Shown piece by piece: positions 11,090 through 23,715 of a DNA stretch of 64,000 nt. The notes beneath the pieces are model-generated. The model had not been told where the DNA came from and ran no database searches. It saw nothing but the letters and a program-made list of their open reading frames with translations. Source of the stretch: Panax quinquefolius. Lineage: Eukaryota > Streptophyta > Magnoliopsida > Apiales > Araliaceae. The DNA is taken from contig CM035167.1 in assembly GCA_020205615.1 (NCBI GenBank), positions 134,864,568 to 134,928,567 on the forward strand, given 5' to 3'. The translations under genes were made by a program, and so were the position numbers. The stretch's first letter is position 1. Each line of letters starts with the position of its first letter.

Positions 11090-14000
11090 GACTACAAAAA
11101 AAAATGGCCATCTGCGATTATCGATATCGCGAATCGCACTATCTCGTCAGCCGATAATAGTAATAGCGACCGATATCTGCGAATCGATAAGGATTCTCGT
11201 CGCTAAGTATATATCCGCCATGATAGAGATGCGGTCATTTGACGGTCATTGAGAAGAATTTCCCCCAAAATTTGGTGCGAAACTTTGTAGTGGTGACGAT
11301 TTGTATCGCCGACCGCGACGCGTCGCCGATATGTCCACATCATTAAAACTAGCGACCGCGACGCGGTCATTGATGGTGATCGGCCGATCCTTATAACTGA
11401 ATCGATTGTGTTCACTCGATCAATCTGAAAAAAAGAAAGAAAAGAGGAGAAGAGGGAGTAAGGGGGAAGAGAAGAGGAGGAGATGAGCCACCATTGCCGT
11501 ACCACCATCCGACCATTATCGACCACCACCGCGCCACCGCTGCACCACTGCCGCACCACCGCTGCACCACCACCGGTAACCCCCAATTAACCCCTAATTG
11601 ATAGTTTGTGTGAGCTTAATGTTTCATTATAAGGTTTCTAAATTACTAGTCTTTCTTGAAATTGATGTTTCCAGTGTAATATTACCATATTTAAAAATCA
11701 TTGCTTGTGGGTGGAAATAATTGCATACTAGTTACTGATTAAATTGAAAGATGAACAGAAGTTATACTTTTCTACATTCGAAAATTGGACTTCAATTTCT
11801 CTTTTTGATGTGTCAAAAATGAGGCTCTTGTTAAAATTAATGTGCTTCATTCATCATTGTTTGATTATGATGTTGACGATTGGTTATGTTAATGTTGAAA
11901 ACATTAACTTTCTAAATATTGACTTTTGATGGTGGATTATCATTTTGAGGAATAATTTTAGTTAAAGTATAATGCAATGAAGTATAATTTCATGACTTGT
12001 GCTACTATTATCTTTCATTCTCATCCTAATTTGCTTGTCGATTTGAAGAAAAATAGTTGGGATTGTCTAGTTTTTTTTTCAAGTTGGTGTGTTTATCTCG
12101 GAATTGGTTAGTGAGTTTTATGATCACATGGAATTTATAAAAGATGTTGGTACTTTACATAGTATAGCTACTTATGTCCAAGGTAGGAAAATAGTGCGAC
12201 ATCGGACTGTTTTGCTTGAAGCATTTGACCTTGACCCTTGTATGCTAAATCGCCAAAGGTAATCGCTATGTCTTTCCTCTTGATGACTTCGGTGATTAAT
12301 GTCTAGACTTTAAGTACATTTTGTCCTTTGTTCTATTTGCCTACTTAGTGTCAATTCTTGAGTAAGATACCTAGGCACAATTTTATGCCTGTAAGGTTTT
12401 ATAAAAAGGTTTGTCCTTTTGACCGTGATACCATGAAGGGTATTCTGAATGAGTCCTTAAACATTAACCTGTCCTATTTTCTGTTAACATCTTTTGAACA
12501 TTGTTTTTTAAACAACTGTATGGGTTATGGGTTATTGTTGTCTAAATTGCTTAAGTAATTGGAGTTGTACTTAGTTTCACCCCAAAGCCAAGTTCTTAAA
12601 ATAAGCAATTTTGTGTCTCATTTAGTAATTCCTCCCATACCTTTGATTCTTTTCAACAAAATGAGAGTGACTCAAATGGATATACTAATAAGGAGAGTCA
12701 GATTGTAATTTTAAGCAGCATGCAACTTATTTTGTTTGAAAATCAGAACTCCATCCAAGCACAACTGCAGAAACTTGATTTCGACAATACAGTGTCCAGA
12801 ATACTTTGTCAACTCTTGTGGGCAGTACTTATAGGTGCTTAAAAATAGAAGCCTACCAACTGTTGCTGGATAGTCTTCTCCTTATGGAATATGTGTGTGT
12901 ATATATTGACTTTTGTGTTCTTTCTGCACTCATAAGCTCATACACCTCGACACCTTTCAATTTCAGATTGGTTTATATCTGCATACACATTGTGAATATT
13001 GTACTTATAATGCTCATACATTTATGCTCATACATTGTGAATATTGGATTCTCCTAAATTGTGCCTTGAATTATAGTTGTGCACATTCTTTTTGTGTGTT
13101 GGGATTATATTTTCTTTGAAATTGGTCAAGTATGCATGCCCTCGTGCGTGTGGATAGTCCATATTATAGGGAGACTCGTAGAATTTTTTCATATATAAGT
13201 CAAATGGCCATATAACTTGAACATGAGTATAACATAAAACATAACTAGGAATTAAGTTTATCCATAATTCAATCAAGAAGAAGGTTCAAGGAAGTTTTTC
13301 CATAATTCACAGTCGAGAAGATAAAGAAAATGACACACTATTAATATGTATGCTATAAGTATGACTTAGCTTAGAATAGAAAGAAAATGAAAAGTACAAA
13401 CACAAACACAAGCACTCTTTTCAATCACACTATTAATGAGTTGTTTCTAAAATATCCATACTTGTCTAAATCTTCATATATAAGTCAAATGGCCATATAT
13501 GCATTCGTGTATATGTGATGGCAATGAGTATATGTGATGTTTTTTGTTGTGTTCAGATATGGACCCTCGAATCATATATAGGAATGCTTAAAGACCATAT
13601 GTGTTCTATTGTAGACTGTTGGGGATTTGTGTGACTAGTGTTGTTAGATAGTGAGGAGTACATACATTGCTATAGATAAAATGTAAAATGGTTCCCTAAG
13701 TTAGTTAAGGTCTACATGGTGTGTTGTGCAAATTCTTGCTTAAAATCATTGAAAATAAGCTTTATAGAACAATGAACACTAAAATAGTGAATCACCCATT
13801 TAAGCTCTCTTTTCAAGCCTAAAGTGAGCTTTGATAAGTCAAAATCAGTTAGATGATTAAATAAAGTTTGGTGATGCTAAAAGTAACCTTAAGTAACTTA
13901 AATATACACGCCTAGACTATCCTAGTGGCCTAGACTATCCTATCATATTGTCCTTTTGTTTACATACAATTACATATCCTGATGTTCTCTATATCCCTGA

Positions 14001-14194
14001 CATGTTTATGTACCTTTCATTTATAACTTATACTAACATCCTAAATTTTTTATTTATAGATGTCTTACGAACTGCGCAAAGACGAAAAGTGGGTTGGGTG
14101 AGGGCCCTAATCATGTGTCAAGGCCCGGCTAATCCGGATGATCGCATTCTTATATGCATCCGTCCTCCTCAGATAAAGACGTAAGTTAAACATC

Positions 14195-14230
<36 letters not shown>

Positions 14231-16274
14231 GTTTTAATATAAATTATTGTATATTGTAGTGATTTTCAAGATAGTAAAATTGTGAAGTGCATTTCATAAT
14301 TATCTTTACGTAAGCGGCCTACGCCAAATGATTACATAAATGAAAGCACACCTCTCGCCCATAAGGATGCTGAGCTTAATGAATTTCGTATATTTTTTAT
14401 CACCGATAGATAATACATAGTTAATCAAATAATATTGCTTAGTAATATACTTGATTTTAATATTATTATTGTTATTTTATTTGCGTAAACGATATAGATG
14501 GGACGCATTTACGTGCATCGATTATTCGAGACACTATATTCGCGTAAGTGCACTCGCATTTAACTAAAGATAATTTGAACAAGGAACGACAAAAAGCCCC
14601 CTGCACAATCTTCGAGATTGACCATCCAGACGAGGTGAAAGCAAAGATATGCATGAGCATAGCCCCAGTGGTGCATGACAAACCCATATGGGTGTGAGAT
14701 GTGTGACCATGGAAAGTCGAGAGTCGGGTCAAGAGGCGCAAAGCATCGCCGCCGCCTCGAAATGAGATCCTCGTGTGTATCGGCGGTTGCCAAGGCAAAA
14801 GGCACGTGACGGGCTAAGAAGATATCACAATTGCAACACATTCACGCTGTGGTACGTATGTTATGTTTCTGATCATCTTTTGTAGCTAAAATATCACATG
14901 TTTACATAATAATATGAGGAAATGAACTATAGGAGTCTCGGTCTCAAGGTCAACCTATCAATTGGTTGGATGTGTATGTAGCCACCGCGATGGTCTACTG
15001 AAAGTCATTCAGGATAAGCAGTAATAAGTTCACTTTATCCTAATATGTTGTTTATAAATTGTAACGACCTTCTTTAGTATTTTTTTATTTATTTTTAACT
15101 ATTTAATTGTTCATCTTCCCGACGGGACACTTATAAGGGCTTAATGAACAGCGCTATCTCGAAAGGCACCCGCGTCCATCGATTGATCAAGAATTATGGA
15201 GAGAGGCGTCCATCGTGAAGAAAAATTATGTCAAAGGCCAAGGACAAAGCGACGCCCGACCATCGATGGCACAGCGACTCGCCACCAGTCTACCACGATC
15301 ATGATTATTCCAAATTCTATCATACTCCTCTGCCGATCGTGTGTGAGAAGCGATCTGTCAGATCGTGATCTTCTTAGATATCTTGGGCAAGGCATCTCGC
15401 AGTCTCGAGTCCTGATGAGTTGAGGAGGGAGGCAAGTGGCGGCGGCAGATAGGAGCAGGAGCGAGAAGAAAGACAACACAACAACAGGAGCAGGTATATA
15501 TATATCGTTTATTGTTTAGCTACATTGTCTTATATGTTTATAGTCTACGAAGTCAATGTCTTACTTATATGTAACATATATGTTCTATTACTTTGATAAT
15601 TACGGGATCCTAATTTGGATGATCCATGAAGAGCGCTAGAACTTTTTTTTTAGATTTTTAAAGCCTTGTACTCTTTTAGATTCATTCTTTGGACAATTAT
15701 ATTAGTTTATATGGATGTTTACGATATCGATTATATTGTGTTGGAGGAATGTTTTGTATTGTATTGGATGAATGTTTATTCATGGATGAATGTTTTTATT
15801 GTATTGGATGGATGTTAATATGGATGCTCAGATATATATATATATATATATATAAGCGTGTTGGGATTGAAAGAGTACAAAGCGAGTTATTTTTGGGAAA
15901 TCAATAAAATAGGCAAAAAATTTTTTTAAAAAAAAAGCATCAATGATCGCGTCGCGGTCGCTAAAAATGTATCGATGATCAGCTTGAATCTAGCGGCCGT
16001 ATGCCGGTCGCTAATATTATCATCACCGACACGTGTGACACGTCCACGTACGACTTAATGACTCAAAGTTAGTTATAGCGGCGGTATGATCGGTCCGCTA
16101 ATTGCGATCGTTAATAATTGGTCATTATTGGTGGTCGCCGATGTCCTTCCAATGATCAGATTATTCTGCGACTTCGATATCAATGACGCATACTGATGTC
16201 AGCAGATAGCTATCTATGACCGTATGCGATCACGTTGATGTCTTGATCATTGATAAGCCTTTTTGTTGAAAGTG
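11090..16274 (+). mobile_element. CACTA (En/Spm-like) element B, about 5.2 kb
   Basis: It interrupts an LTR whose two halves resume on either side. The left terminus is GACTACAAAAAAAA, one base off CACTA. The right terminus GGCCTTTTTGTTGAAAGTG-like sequence (read as GCCTTTTTGTTGAAAGTG) is an imperfect inverse of the CACTACAATAAAAAGCTTAT end of element A. Both ends carry arrays of a short motif built on GCGACCGCGACGCGGTCGC (11100-11420 and 15945-16265), the expected position of transposase-binding subterminal repeats. The interior (13000-15900) is the inverse of 25400-28560 in element A, so A and B are related copies in opposite orientation. No complete transposase was found. Confidence 0.8.
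14060..15490 (+). pseudogene. Coding remnant inside CACTA B, possibly a plant En/Spm transposase fragment
   Basis: An ATG at 14060 opens a block related to the block starting at 27278 on the minus strand in element A. Shared pieces include a PANPDDRILI phrase (near 14119-14150), followed by GTAAGTT, which looks like a splice donor. Further blocks with similar protein reading in both copies are near 14270-14400, 14490-14840 and 15130-15490. The layout (several small exons, basic residues, NLNKERQKA-like phrase) is reminiscent of the short plant transposase family PF03004, but I cannot confirm this by eye. Several stops and frameshifts are present. Confidence 0.35.
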
Positions 16275-16764
16275 CTGACTATATTCTCATTTCTGAAGAG
16301 AAGAGCGGTTGAAAGAAAGGGTGAGCTCAACTAGCCCAAGAAGAAATATTATGACTAAGATAATGCGCGAGAATAAATTATCAATAGTCTTCAACAATGT
16401 TAAAGCGATAAAATACAATAGACAACCAGTTTAAGCTGCGGCGGAATATGCAATCCATTAAAAGAGTCAAGTAGAAAATAAAAGTCTACTATCTCTTTAG
16501 GTTTTAAAAGGTTTTCATCATTGTTATAATTTGAGACTCAAACTTTAATAAATATTCCACATCATCGAATCACCCCGCACTATGCGGCCAAGGATATTCT
16601 TTAGTATCACGACCACAATTATTCATGCACTACTGGGCCAAGAATATTTGTGTATTCATTAATGGTCATGATCATGCCAACAACTGTCCATCAATGCACT
16701 ACGGGCCAATGAGGACTTTTACCACATCATTTGTAACATTACGGTCATGATTACACCGAATAAT

Positions 16765-17742
16765 CCCTAGATAAGAAATTGCTTTAGAAAAGATATTTCA
16801 GCAGTATTATAATCCTGGTACTATAATTTTATGGATTATAATTTCAAGAATATTAATCGTATGATTAAATAATTTTAGTCACATGTATGTTTGTTTTTTT
16901 TTTTGTGATTGCCAACTCTAAAATTTAGCAATACTGTAACTGATACTTCTCTGTCTCATAATATACGATCTTTTAGATAATTTTATTTTTTCTAAATTAT
17001 TTGACGTTTTATATAATTTATAGTAATTAACTATAATTTTTTCAAAATTATTTCTCATTGGAAAATGTATATTGTTAAGCTACATTTATTTATATTTTTG
17101 GAAGAAAATGGTGGCCTAAATGCACAACCTACCTTAAAATATGGAAAACTTTGCGATGAATATATGGAATGGAATGGAATGGAATGCACGATGATAAATC
17201 GTGTGTACTGCAGTGGTGTTTGGCATGGTTGTTGTGGTGGTGGTGATGGTGGGTGGCGGCATTTGGTGTTGTGGTGGTGGTGGTGATGGTGGGTGGCATG
17301 GTGGGATTGTGGTGGTGGTGGGTGGCGTTTTCCCCTCTTTTCCTCGTCTCTTCTCCCCCTCTCTCCCTATTCTTTTCTCCTTTTTTTTCTTCTATCGTGA
17401 GAGTGAGTAATGAATTTGGAATGGGCCGGTTAATGGAATAGATCGGTGATCAGTATCGGCCGACCGCACGCGATCGCTAATTTTAAATGATATGAAAGTA
17501 TCAATGACCGCGACGCGATCACCGATGGTGAGTGGTCGCAAATAACTAAGGCGCCAATATTTCGTGCCAATTTTTTGAGGTAAAAATGAACTTGCGACAA
17601 ATAGCGGCCGGGTTCTGATTGCTAACATACTCTAGCGACCAAATTCAAGGGCTATTGCCATTCTTGGATCGCTAGTAATACTTTCTGCGACCAAAAGAGC
17701 GGTCGCCGATGTTTTTGGTCATTTATTCTGACATTTTCTTTT
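16765..17742. mobile_element. CACTA element C: right-end remnant only
   Basis: Matches the last ~965 bp of CACTA A (about 29008-29972) in the same orientation: CTAGATAAGAAATTGCTTTA at the left, then the GGTGGTGATGGTGGGTGG tract (17220-17330), then subterminal GCGACC-type repeats (17440-17720). It ends at CTTTTTAGTG followed by AGTTGACTCAAG, exactly the flank found right of CACTA A. It therefore occupies the same insertion site in the duplicated Gypsy unit. The rest of the element is deleted. Confidence 0.8.
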
Positions 17743-18190
17743 TAGTGAGTTGACTCAAGTATTCCTTCTTCATCGATTCTTGCTCCGCGCATAGCACCTT
17801 CTTGCACTTTTTTCCTCATAACGCATCGCCTGTGTCTCAGCTTGAAAGCGGCTTTAACTTTATCGATTAAAGTCGTTTACTCAGATACTCGCTATCATCA
17901 CATGCGCCCCTCGAGTCTTTAACTCTATCTCCATCCTTTGCAAGTCACACAAATGGGCCTTTCGTTGACAATATCGCACTTCGTGCTTGCATATGATTTT
18001 TTACTCAACGCTACGCCTACCACGTTCGCTTTTCCAGGATGGTATTGGATGGTATGATCATAATCTTTCAGCAGTTCAAGCCAACGTCGTTGTCGCATGT
18101 TGAGTTCCTTTTGAGTGAAGAAATATTTGAGACTTTTATGATCCGTAAAGATCTCCACTTTCTCCCCATACAAGTAATGCCTCCAAATTT
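17743..18190 (-). pseudogene. Gypsy RNase H fragment (array unit 2)
   Basis: On the minus strand, 18173-17925 encodes the end of the RNase H domain: [33 protein letters not shown] and [11 protein letters not shown], the standard Ty3/Gypsy signature ending. The frame breaks on both sides. It is followed (17743-17924) by the RNase H-integrase linker, which is cut by CACTA C. In an active element this domain removes RNA from the RNA:DNA hybrid during reverse transcription. Confidence 0.85.
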
Positions 18191-19370
18191 TAAGTCAAGA
18201 AGATAACAAATGCTTAACTCTAGATCATGAGTAGGATAATTCCTCTCATATTCTTTGAGTTGTCGCGAGGCATAAAGCTATAACTTTTCCATGTTGCATA
18301 AGAACACATCCCAACCCTTTGCCCCAAGCATCTTCAGTAGATGACAAATCCTCCGAGCCGGATGGTATTGTCGAACAGTCTTTGAAATAAGTCTCCTCTT
18401 GAGTTCTTGAAAACTCTTCTCACATTCTTCGCTCCAACCGAACTTTGTATCTTTCAAAGTCAATTTGAGTCGATGGAGTAGCGATTCGAGAAAATCCTTC
18501 CACGAATCTCCGATAATAACCAAATTTAAACCGAGAAAGCTACGTACTTGTCCATCGATTTAGGTTGTTCCCTACTTTGAATAGCTTCAATCTTTCTTTG
18601 GGTCAACAGATATTCCATGACTTGATACCACGTGCCCAAGGAATGCTACTTCAAGCCGCGAACTCGCATTTCTTTAACTTGGCATAAAGCTTATATTCAC
18701 GAAGCTTTTGGAGTGTCACCTCAAGTGTTGCTTTCATGATCTTCACGACTTTTGGAATAAATAAGGATGTCATCAATAAAGACGACCACAAAGTGATCTA
18801 AATATTCCTTGAATACTCGGTTCATCATATCCATGAAGGCAAAGAGAGCATTAGTCAATCCAAAGGACATGACTAGGAATTCATAATGCCCGCATCGAAG
18901 TTCGAAAGCCGATCTTTGGAATGTCGGTGGTTCTAATCTTCAATTGGTGATATCCTAACGTAAGATCAATCTTTGAAAAGAATTTGGCTCCTTGCAACCG
19001 GGTCAAACAGGTCATCAATACGTGGCAATGGATACCTATTTTTGATGGTGACATGATTCAACTCTCCGATAATCAATACAAAGTCGCATACTCCCATCTT
19101 TTCTTCTTCACGAATAGAACAGAGCACCCCGAGGAGAAGTACTTGGGACGAATAAAGCCAATGTCTAACAATTCTCGCATTGGGTCTTTAACTCACGAAG
19201 TTCAATAGAACCATTCGATATGGGGCTTTAGAAATAGGTTTTGTCTAGGGTTCAAGGTTCGATACAAAATTCAATTTCACGCCTCACGGGGTAGGCTGGG
19301 AAGTTCTTCGGGAATACGTCAGAAATTTATTAACAATAGGAATATCGTTTAAAAACCGGCGTATTTTTAT
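18191..19370 (-). pseudogene. Gypsy reverse transcriptase, frameshifted (array unit 2)
   Basis: Short minus-strand stretches match chromovirus reverse transcriptase, for example the KFGWSEECEKSFQELKRRL segment in 18523-18278 (start of the RNase H connection). The order protease, RT, RNase H on the minus strand is correct. No uninterrupted RT frame exists; it is broken every 100-200 bases. The parallel copy is at 30406-31560. Confidence 0.75.
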
Positions 19371-20229
19371 TTAAATCGTGACATGAGCTAAGAAAGCTTG
19401 ACATCCGTTTTTCAATAAACGAATAGCTTTATGGCTTGAGATGATCGTGATTGATTTTAATGGTTTGGTCGTTTGAATTCGCATAATAGGTTGATTAGGA
19501 ATATGAAAGCTAACAACCTTACGAAAACAATCAATTTTTGCATGATAAGTAGTTAACCAATCAATCCCAAGAATCACGTCAAATGCAAGTATTTTTAATG
19601 AAATAAGATCGACAGGTAATGTGAGGGTACCGATTTGAACCAAACAAGACTTATAAACAGTGGATGTAATGAAGGTTTCTCCCAACGGAGTTTCCACAGA
19701 TAAGTCAAAGTCTAATTTCTCCGAAGTCAAATTTAATCGATGAGCGCAAGTAGGAGAAATAAAAGAATGGGTAGAACCGGTATCAAATAAAGTATAGACT
19801 TCATTAGAGTTTATGATAAGCTTACCCGTGATGACCTCATTCGGATTCCTTGCTCTTTGGGAGGTCACAACAAACGCTCTCCCTTGCAGACCTTTCTGGG
19901 TTTTGAATTTTCGGGATGGCCTTTGGTGCCTCCATCCTAGCTTTGAATTTGTCTTGATCGCACAAAATCGAGCTAAGTGACCTTCTCTTCCATAATTATA
20001 ACATGCTTTTGACTGACATGACGCATTGATTTGATGTGTCCTCTCTCTCGCATTTGAAGCATATGATAGGTGGTCTTTCTCCTTCCTTAACAATGGGTGC
20101 TGGTGCTGACGTCTTTCCACCATTGTTGAATCTCCGTTTCTTGAAATGTCCATTCTTATTGTTTTGGCCGTGATTACCACCGAAGTGGTTACCATATCCG
20201 CCTGTTGATTCCTCCACGCTTGTTGTCAC
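19371..20229 (-). pseudogene. Gypsy gag zinc knuckle and aspartic protease (array unit 2)
   Basis: The minus-strand frame 20195-19371 (274 codons) is the longest coding stretch of the array. It holds the CCHC zinc knuckle CYNYGREGHLARFC (residues 65-78) and the protease active site DTGSTHSFIS (from residue 138), then the LAFDVILGIDWL flap-region block. The zinc knuckle binds RNA in gag particles and the protease cleaves the polyprotein. The first ~45 residues read in a different frame from the real gag (which is seen in 20229-19996), so a frameshift lies upstream of the knuckle. Confidence 0.85.
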
Positions 20230-21198
20230 CGCTCGATGACTACTCTCACCGGTATTATAATTTTCACGGCGCTCTCTTTTAGTTGTGTTGACTCATTATC
20301 GCGTTCCACTAATCGAGCCCTATTTACAACATCCGAATACAAACACGGTTTATGAGAAATAAGATGTTGACGATATCCGCTTCAAACCTCTTAAAAACAT
20401 TCGCGCCATTCTCTCTTCATTATCCACCAAGTGGGACGAATAAACCGTGATAACTCCGCAAATTTTGCCTCGTATCATGATTATTACACGGTCATATTGT
20501 TTTGTTCCAACTTGATAAATTCCACCTCCTTCGTATGGCGAATACTTTCGAGGAAAGTATTTGTCGTTGAAACGACTCCTAAACTTCTCCCAAGAGAGAC
20601 AAGAAGTCGAGTACGCTTTTACCGATTCCCACCAAGAATCCGCCTCCTCAAGTTAAAATAAAAGGTAGTGCAAAGGAACCTTTTGCTCCTCTGAGCATCC
20701 CAAGACATCAAATATCTTGGTAACTGTTTTATCCATTGGTTTTTGGCTTCCCTTAAACTCCGGTGGTCCCAGCTCCTGAATTGTTTAATGCCGTGATCAC
20801 GCCGAGAGTTTTCCGTGTTTCCACCCACGTTTTGATGTGAGTCGCCTCGTCTTTTCTTTGCAGATAAATTGCATAAAGCCTCCGAACATTTGATCATTCA
20901 TTATTTGGTCATGTTGTTGTCGCATGAGGAAATGCACATTATCCTCGATTATTGATATGTGGTGAATCAACGATCATCTCAAGGCTCCATTGCTATTCTC
21001 AACATTCTCGATGTCATTTTCGAGATCTCGCCACAAAACAAAAGGTTAATTGACATGTAACAAATTATCCTATCTTCCGACCAACCAATAAAATAAAGAC
21101 ATAAACTTAGGTAGGTCATACTATGAAGGTATTCTGCCTCTCCTCTCCTAGTACTATTCTCACATCTTAGCCAGGATCATATCCTCAAGCTCGATCAA
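20230..21198 (-). pseudogene. Gypsy gag, frameshifted, and leader (array unit 2)
   Basis: Minus-strand stretches (20897-20619 and fragments to 20230) correspond to gag of the second unit at 32158-33137. Just inside the LTR (about 21198-21165) the minus strand reads TTGATCGAGCTTGAGGATAT. This is a damaged form of the TTGGTATCGAGCTTAGGGAT leader of unit 1, that is, an initiator-tRNA-Met primer-binding site. This shows that the LTR at 21199-23715 functions as a 5' LTR for this unit. Confidence 0.75.
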
Positions 21199-23715
21199 TG
21201 TGACGCCCCAAAATTTAGGATACATCACCCATCTTGGGTGCCACTTACATGGTATGTAATTTAAATACAACTTACTAACATAACTCAGCGTGTATAATAC
21301 GACATAAATCGTGAGTTTAAATACAAATATCGCTTTCACTAGATATTATATAAACTCAAAAAGAGTCCTCATTATAATTGTTATCACACTATTTCACGTA
21401 ATAAGTGAGGACTACTAATGCTATCTTCAGACCATCACTGCTTCCCCACTCGTCTCGGCCTATATTCTCATTTCAAGAGAAAATGAAACAAAGGGTGAGC
21501 TCAACTAGCCCAAAGAAGAAATATTATAAGATAATGCGTAATAAATTATCAATAGTCTTCAACAATGTTAAACTCGATAAATACAATGATAACCGTTTTA
21601 TTGCAATGTGGAATTTAATCCATTATTAAAAGAGTCAAGTAGAAAATAAAGTCTACTATCTTTTAGGTTTAAAAGGTTTTTCATCATCATATAAATTTGA
21701 GACTCACTTTAATAAATATTCCACATCATCGAATCACCCCAGCACTACTACAAGGATATTCTTTTAAGATCACGACCACAATTATTCATCATACGAGCCA
21801 AGAATATTTGTGTATTCATTAATGGTCATGATCATGCCAACAATCGGCCCATCAATGCACTACTACCATCGAGGATTTTTACCACATCATTTGTAACATT
21901 ACGGCCATGATTACAATCAATAGTCTCGGTCATAATCATACCAAGTCCATCTATACATGAGGATGATGACTTTAAAAAAAATATAAATATGAGGATGATG
22001 ACAATGATATAAAATTCAATAAAACAAGTTCAAGAATTATTTTATCCGGTGAATTATTAACGCCCAAATTATCAATATGATCTTGTTTTTGTAGAGTAAA
22101 ATTCAAGAATGATCGGAAGAATATTTTCATGAAAAGATCTTTGGATGAAGAAACGCAAATATCAAGGATATTCCACTAATTTCATGGAGTATATAAGTCA
22201 AAGTTTTAACCAATTGGGTATAATAAAGAATGGAATAACAAAAGAAATCACCATGCATGCGATAGACCGCGCATGACATAAAGTTATTCCAATGAGAATA
22301 ATAAATAACGGAACCGTGTCGTGAAATTCACAATCGGCATGTGATGTTCCAATGTAGAATAATAAAGATGGAACCAGATCCGGTGTAAAACACACGAGAT
22401 AGGATATTCAATAGAATAAGAATAATAAAGTCGGTGTAAAACAACCGCATGTGATGTCCACAGAATAATAAAGAAACCAGTCCTGTAAAAACACATGCAC
22501 AGGATGTTCCAACAGAATAATAAAAGCGGAACCAGTCCTGTAAAACACACGATGAGGATGTTCCAGCAATGAATAATAGAAGAATGTCACCAAGTATAGG
22601 TAAAGCACAGATATCTGAGTTATTCCAATGAATAATAAGCAATGGAATAATAGCAGTTCTCTTCATGAATAAGAAAGAATAACACCCCTTACATTGGGTA
22701 GGAGATTGAATATTGCGGCGGTGTAGTAACAAAATACTCTTCTTCTTTCTCTCTTATTCTCTCTATACTTTCTCTCTATAGCTTGAATGAATTCGTGAAA
22801 ATAATGAAGCCCTAGGCCTCTATTTATAGAAGATTTCTAGCTTAGCACCTTCGTGTGAAAAAGGCAAGTGGCTTGACGAATCGGTTTGACGCTGTAATGT
22901 GAAACGACAAGTGGTTCGATCTTTTGTAATGTGAAACGACAAGTGGTTCGACGTCTGGTAAAGGTAATTACTATTAACGAAGGTAAATACTATTGACGAA
23001 GGTAAATACTATTCACAAGGTAATTACTATCGACAAAGGTAATTACTATTGACGAAGGTAAATACTATTCACAAGGGTAATTACTATCGATTTAAGAGAC
23101 TCTTAGATGATGACATATGAGCCCTCATAAAATAATCAAACTTACCACAAATCATTTTTTTTCATCAACACATATTTAATCTTTCAATAATTATTAATCA
23201 TTTATAACTTGTCGTCTCAATTATTGATTTAATACTATAACATATTATGTGATGATCTTTGTGACAATAATTGAATCAATAATATAAGAGATATGATGCA
23301 AAGAATTATCGTAGTAATAATTGAGCATAGTGAGTGACTTCTCACGTAAGCATCAATAATCAATACCAGGTGCTACTATGCAACCACGCCAGACATCGCA
23401 TTTCTTTTACCACGGGTAGTTCAACAGCTTTTAACGGTAACACCTCCGTAGTTATTTTTATAAAATATTTTTGTCGTTTTTCTCAATCCGACAATAATTA
23501 CATTGTGGGGTCCACCAATGATTGAGCCATTCTACGAATATTCCTAACAAAAAGAATATTCCTCGACCAAACGAATATTTTATAACAACTTGCATACTTT
23601 GCAAAATTTATAAATATTACCACAACTATAACATTATATCAAATTTATTCCATAATATTCAAAAATAATATTTATAGAAAAATTCATCTTTATTTATAAA
23701 AAGTCGGGTCTTACA
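21199..23715 (-). mobile_element. Middle LTR of the Tekay/Del-like array (complete, 2517 bp)
   Basis: Starts on the minus strand at 23715 with TGTAAGACCC and ends at 21199 (GGGGCGTCACA). Upstream it is preceded by the polypurine tract GAAGGGAGGT, as a 3' LTR should be. Downstream it is followed by the primer-binding leader, as a 5' LTR should be. It contains the family TATA box (minus strand TCTATAAATAGAGG, near 22815-22830) and an array of ~60 bp subrepeats (about 22270-22600). All ORFs inside it are non-coding artefacts. Confidence 0.88.
22270..22600. repeat. ~60 bp subrepeats inside the middle LTR
   Basis: Five to six tandem units share the phrases GATGTTCCA, AGAATAATAAA and GGAACCAG...GTAAAACACA. 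The same array is found in the other complete LTRs (35590-35840, 41618-41870, 43020-43345, 46480-46760). Confidence 0.75.

Larger units (their letters stand above)
10820..16764 (-). mobile_element. Truncated left LTR of the Tekay/Del-like array, split by CACTA B
   Basis: LTR sequence is present in two blocks, 10820-11089 and 16275-16764, together about 760 bp of a ~2.5 kb LTR. The LTR 3' end is at 10820 (TGTGACGCCCCAAAATTAGG on the + strand). Beyond it there is ordinary AT-rich flank with no primer-binding site, so this is the terminal 3' LTR of the minus-strand array. The blocks match 21199-21460 and 21460-21930 of the middle LTR. At 16764/16765 the LTR stops abruptly against CACTA interior sequence, which marks a deletion. 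Confidence 0.8.

Noticed and set aside
17065..17441. Gly/Val/Trp-rich ORFs
   Set aside because: They come from the GGTGGTGATGG low-complexity tract near the end of CACTA C; the same tract is in CACTA A at 29450-29560.
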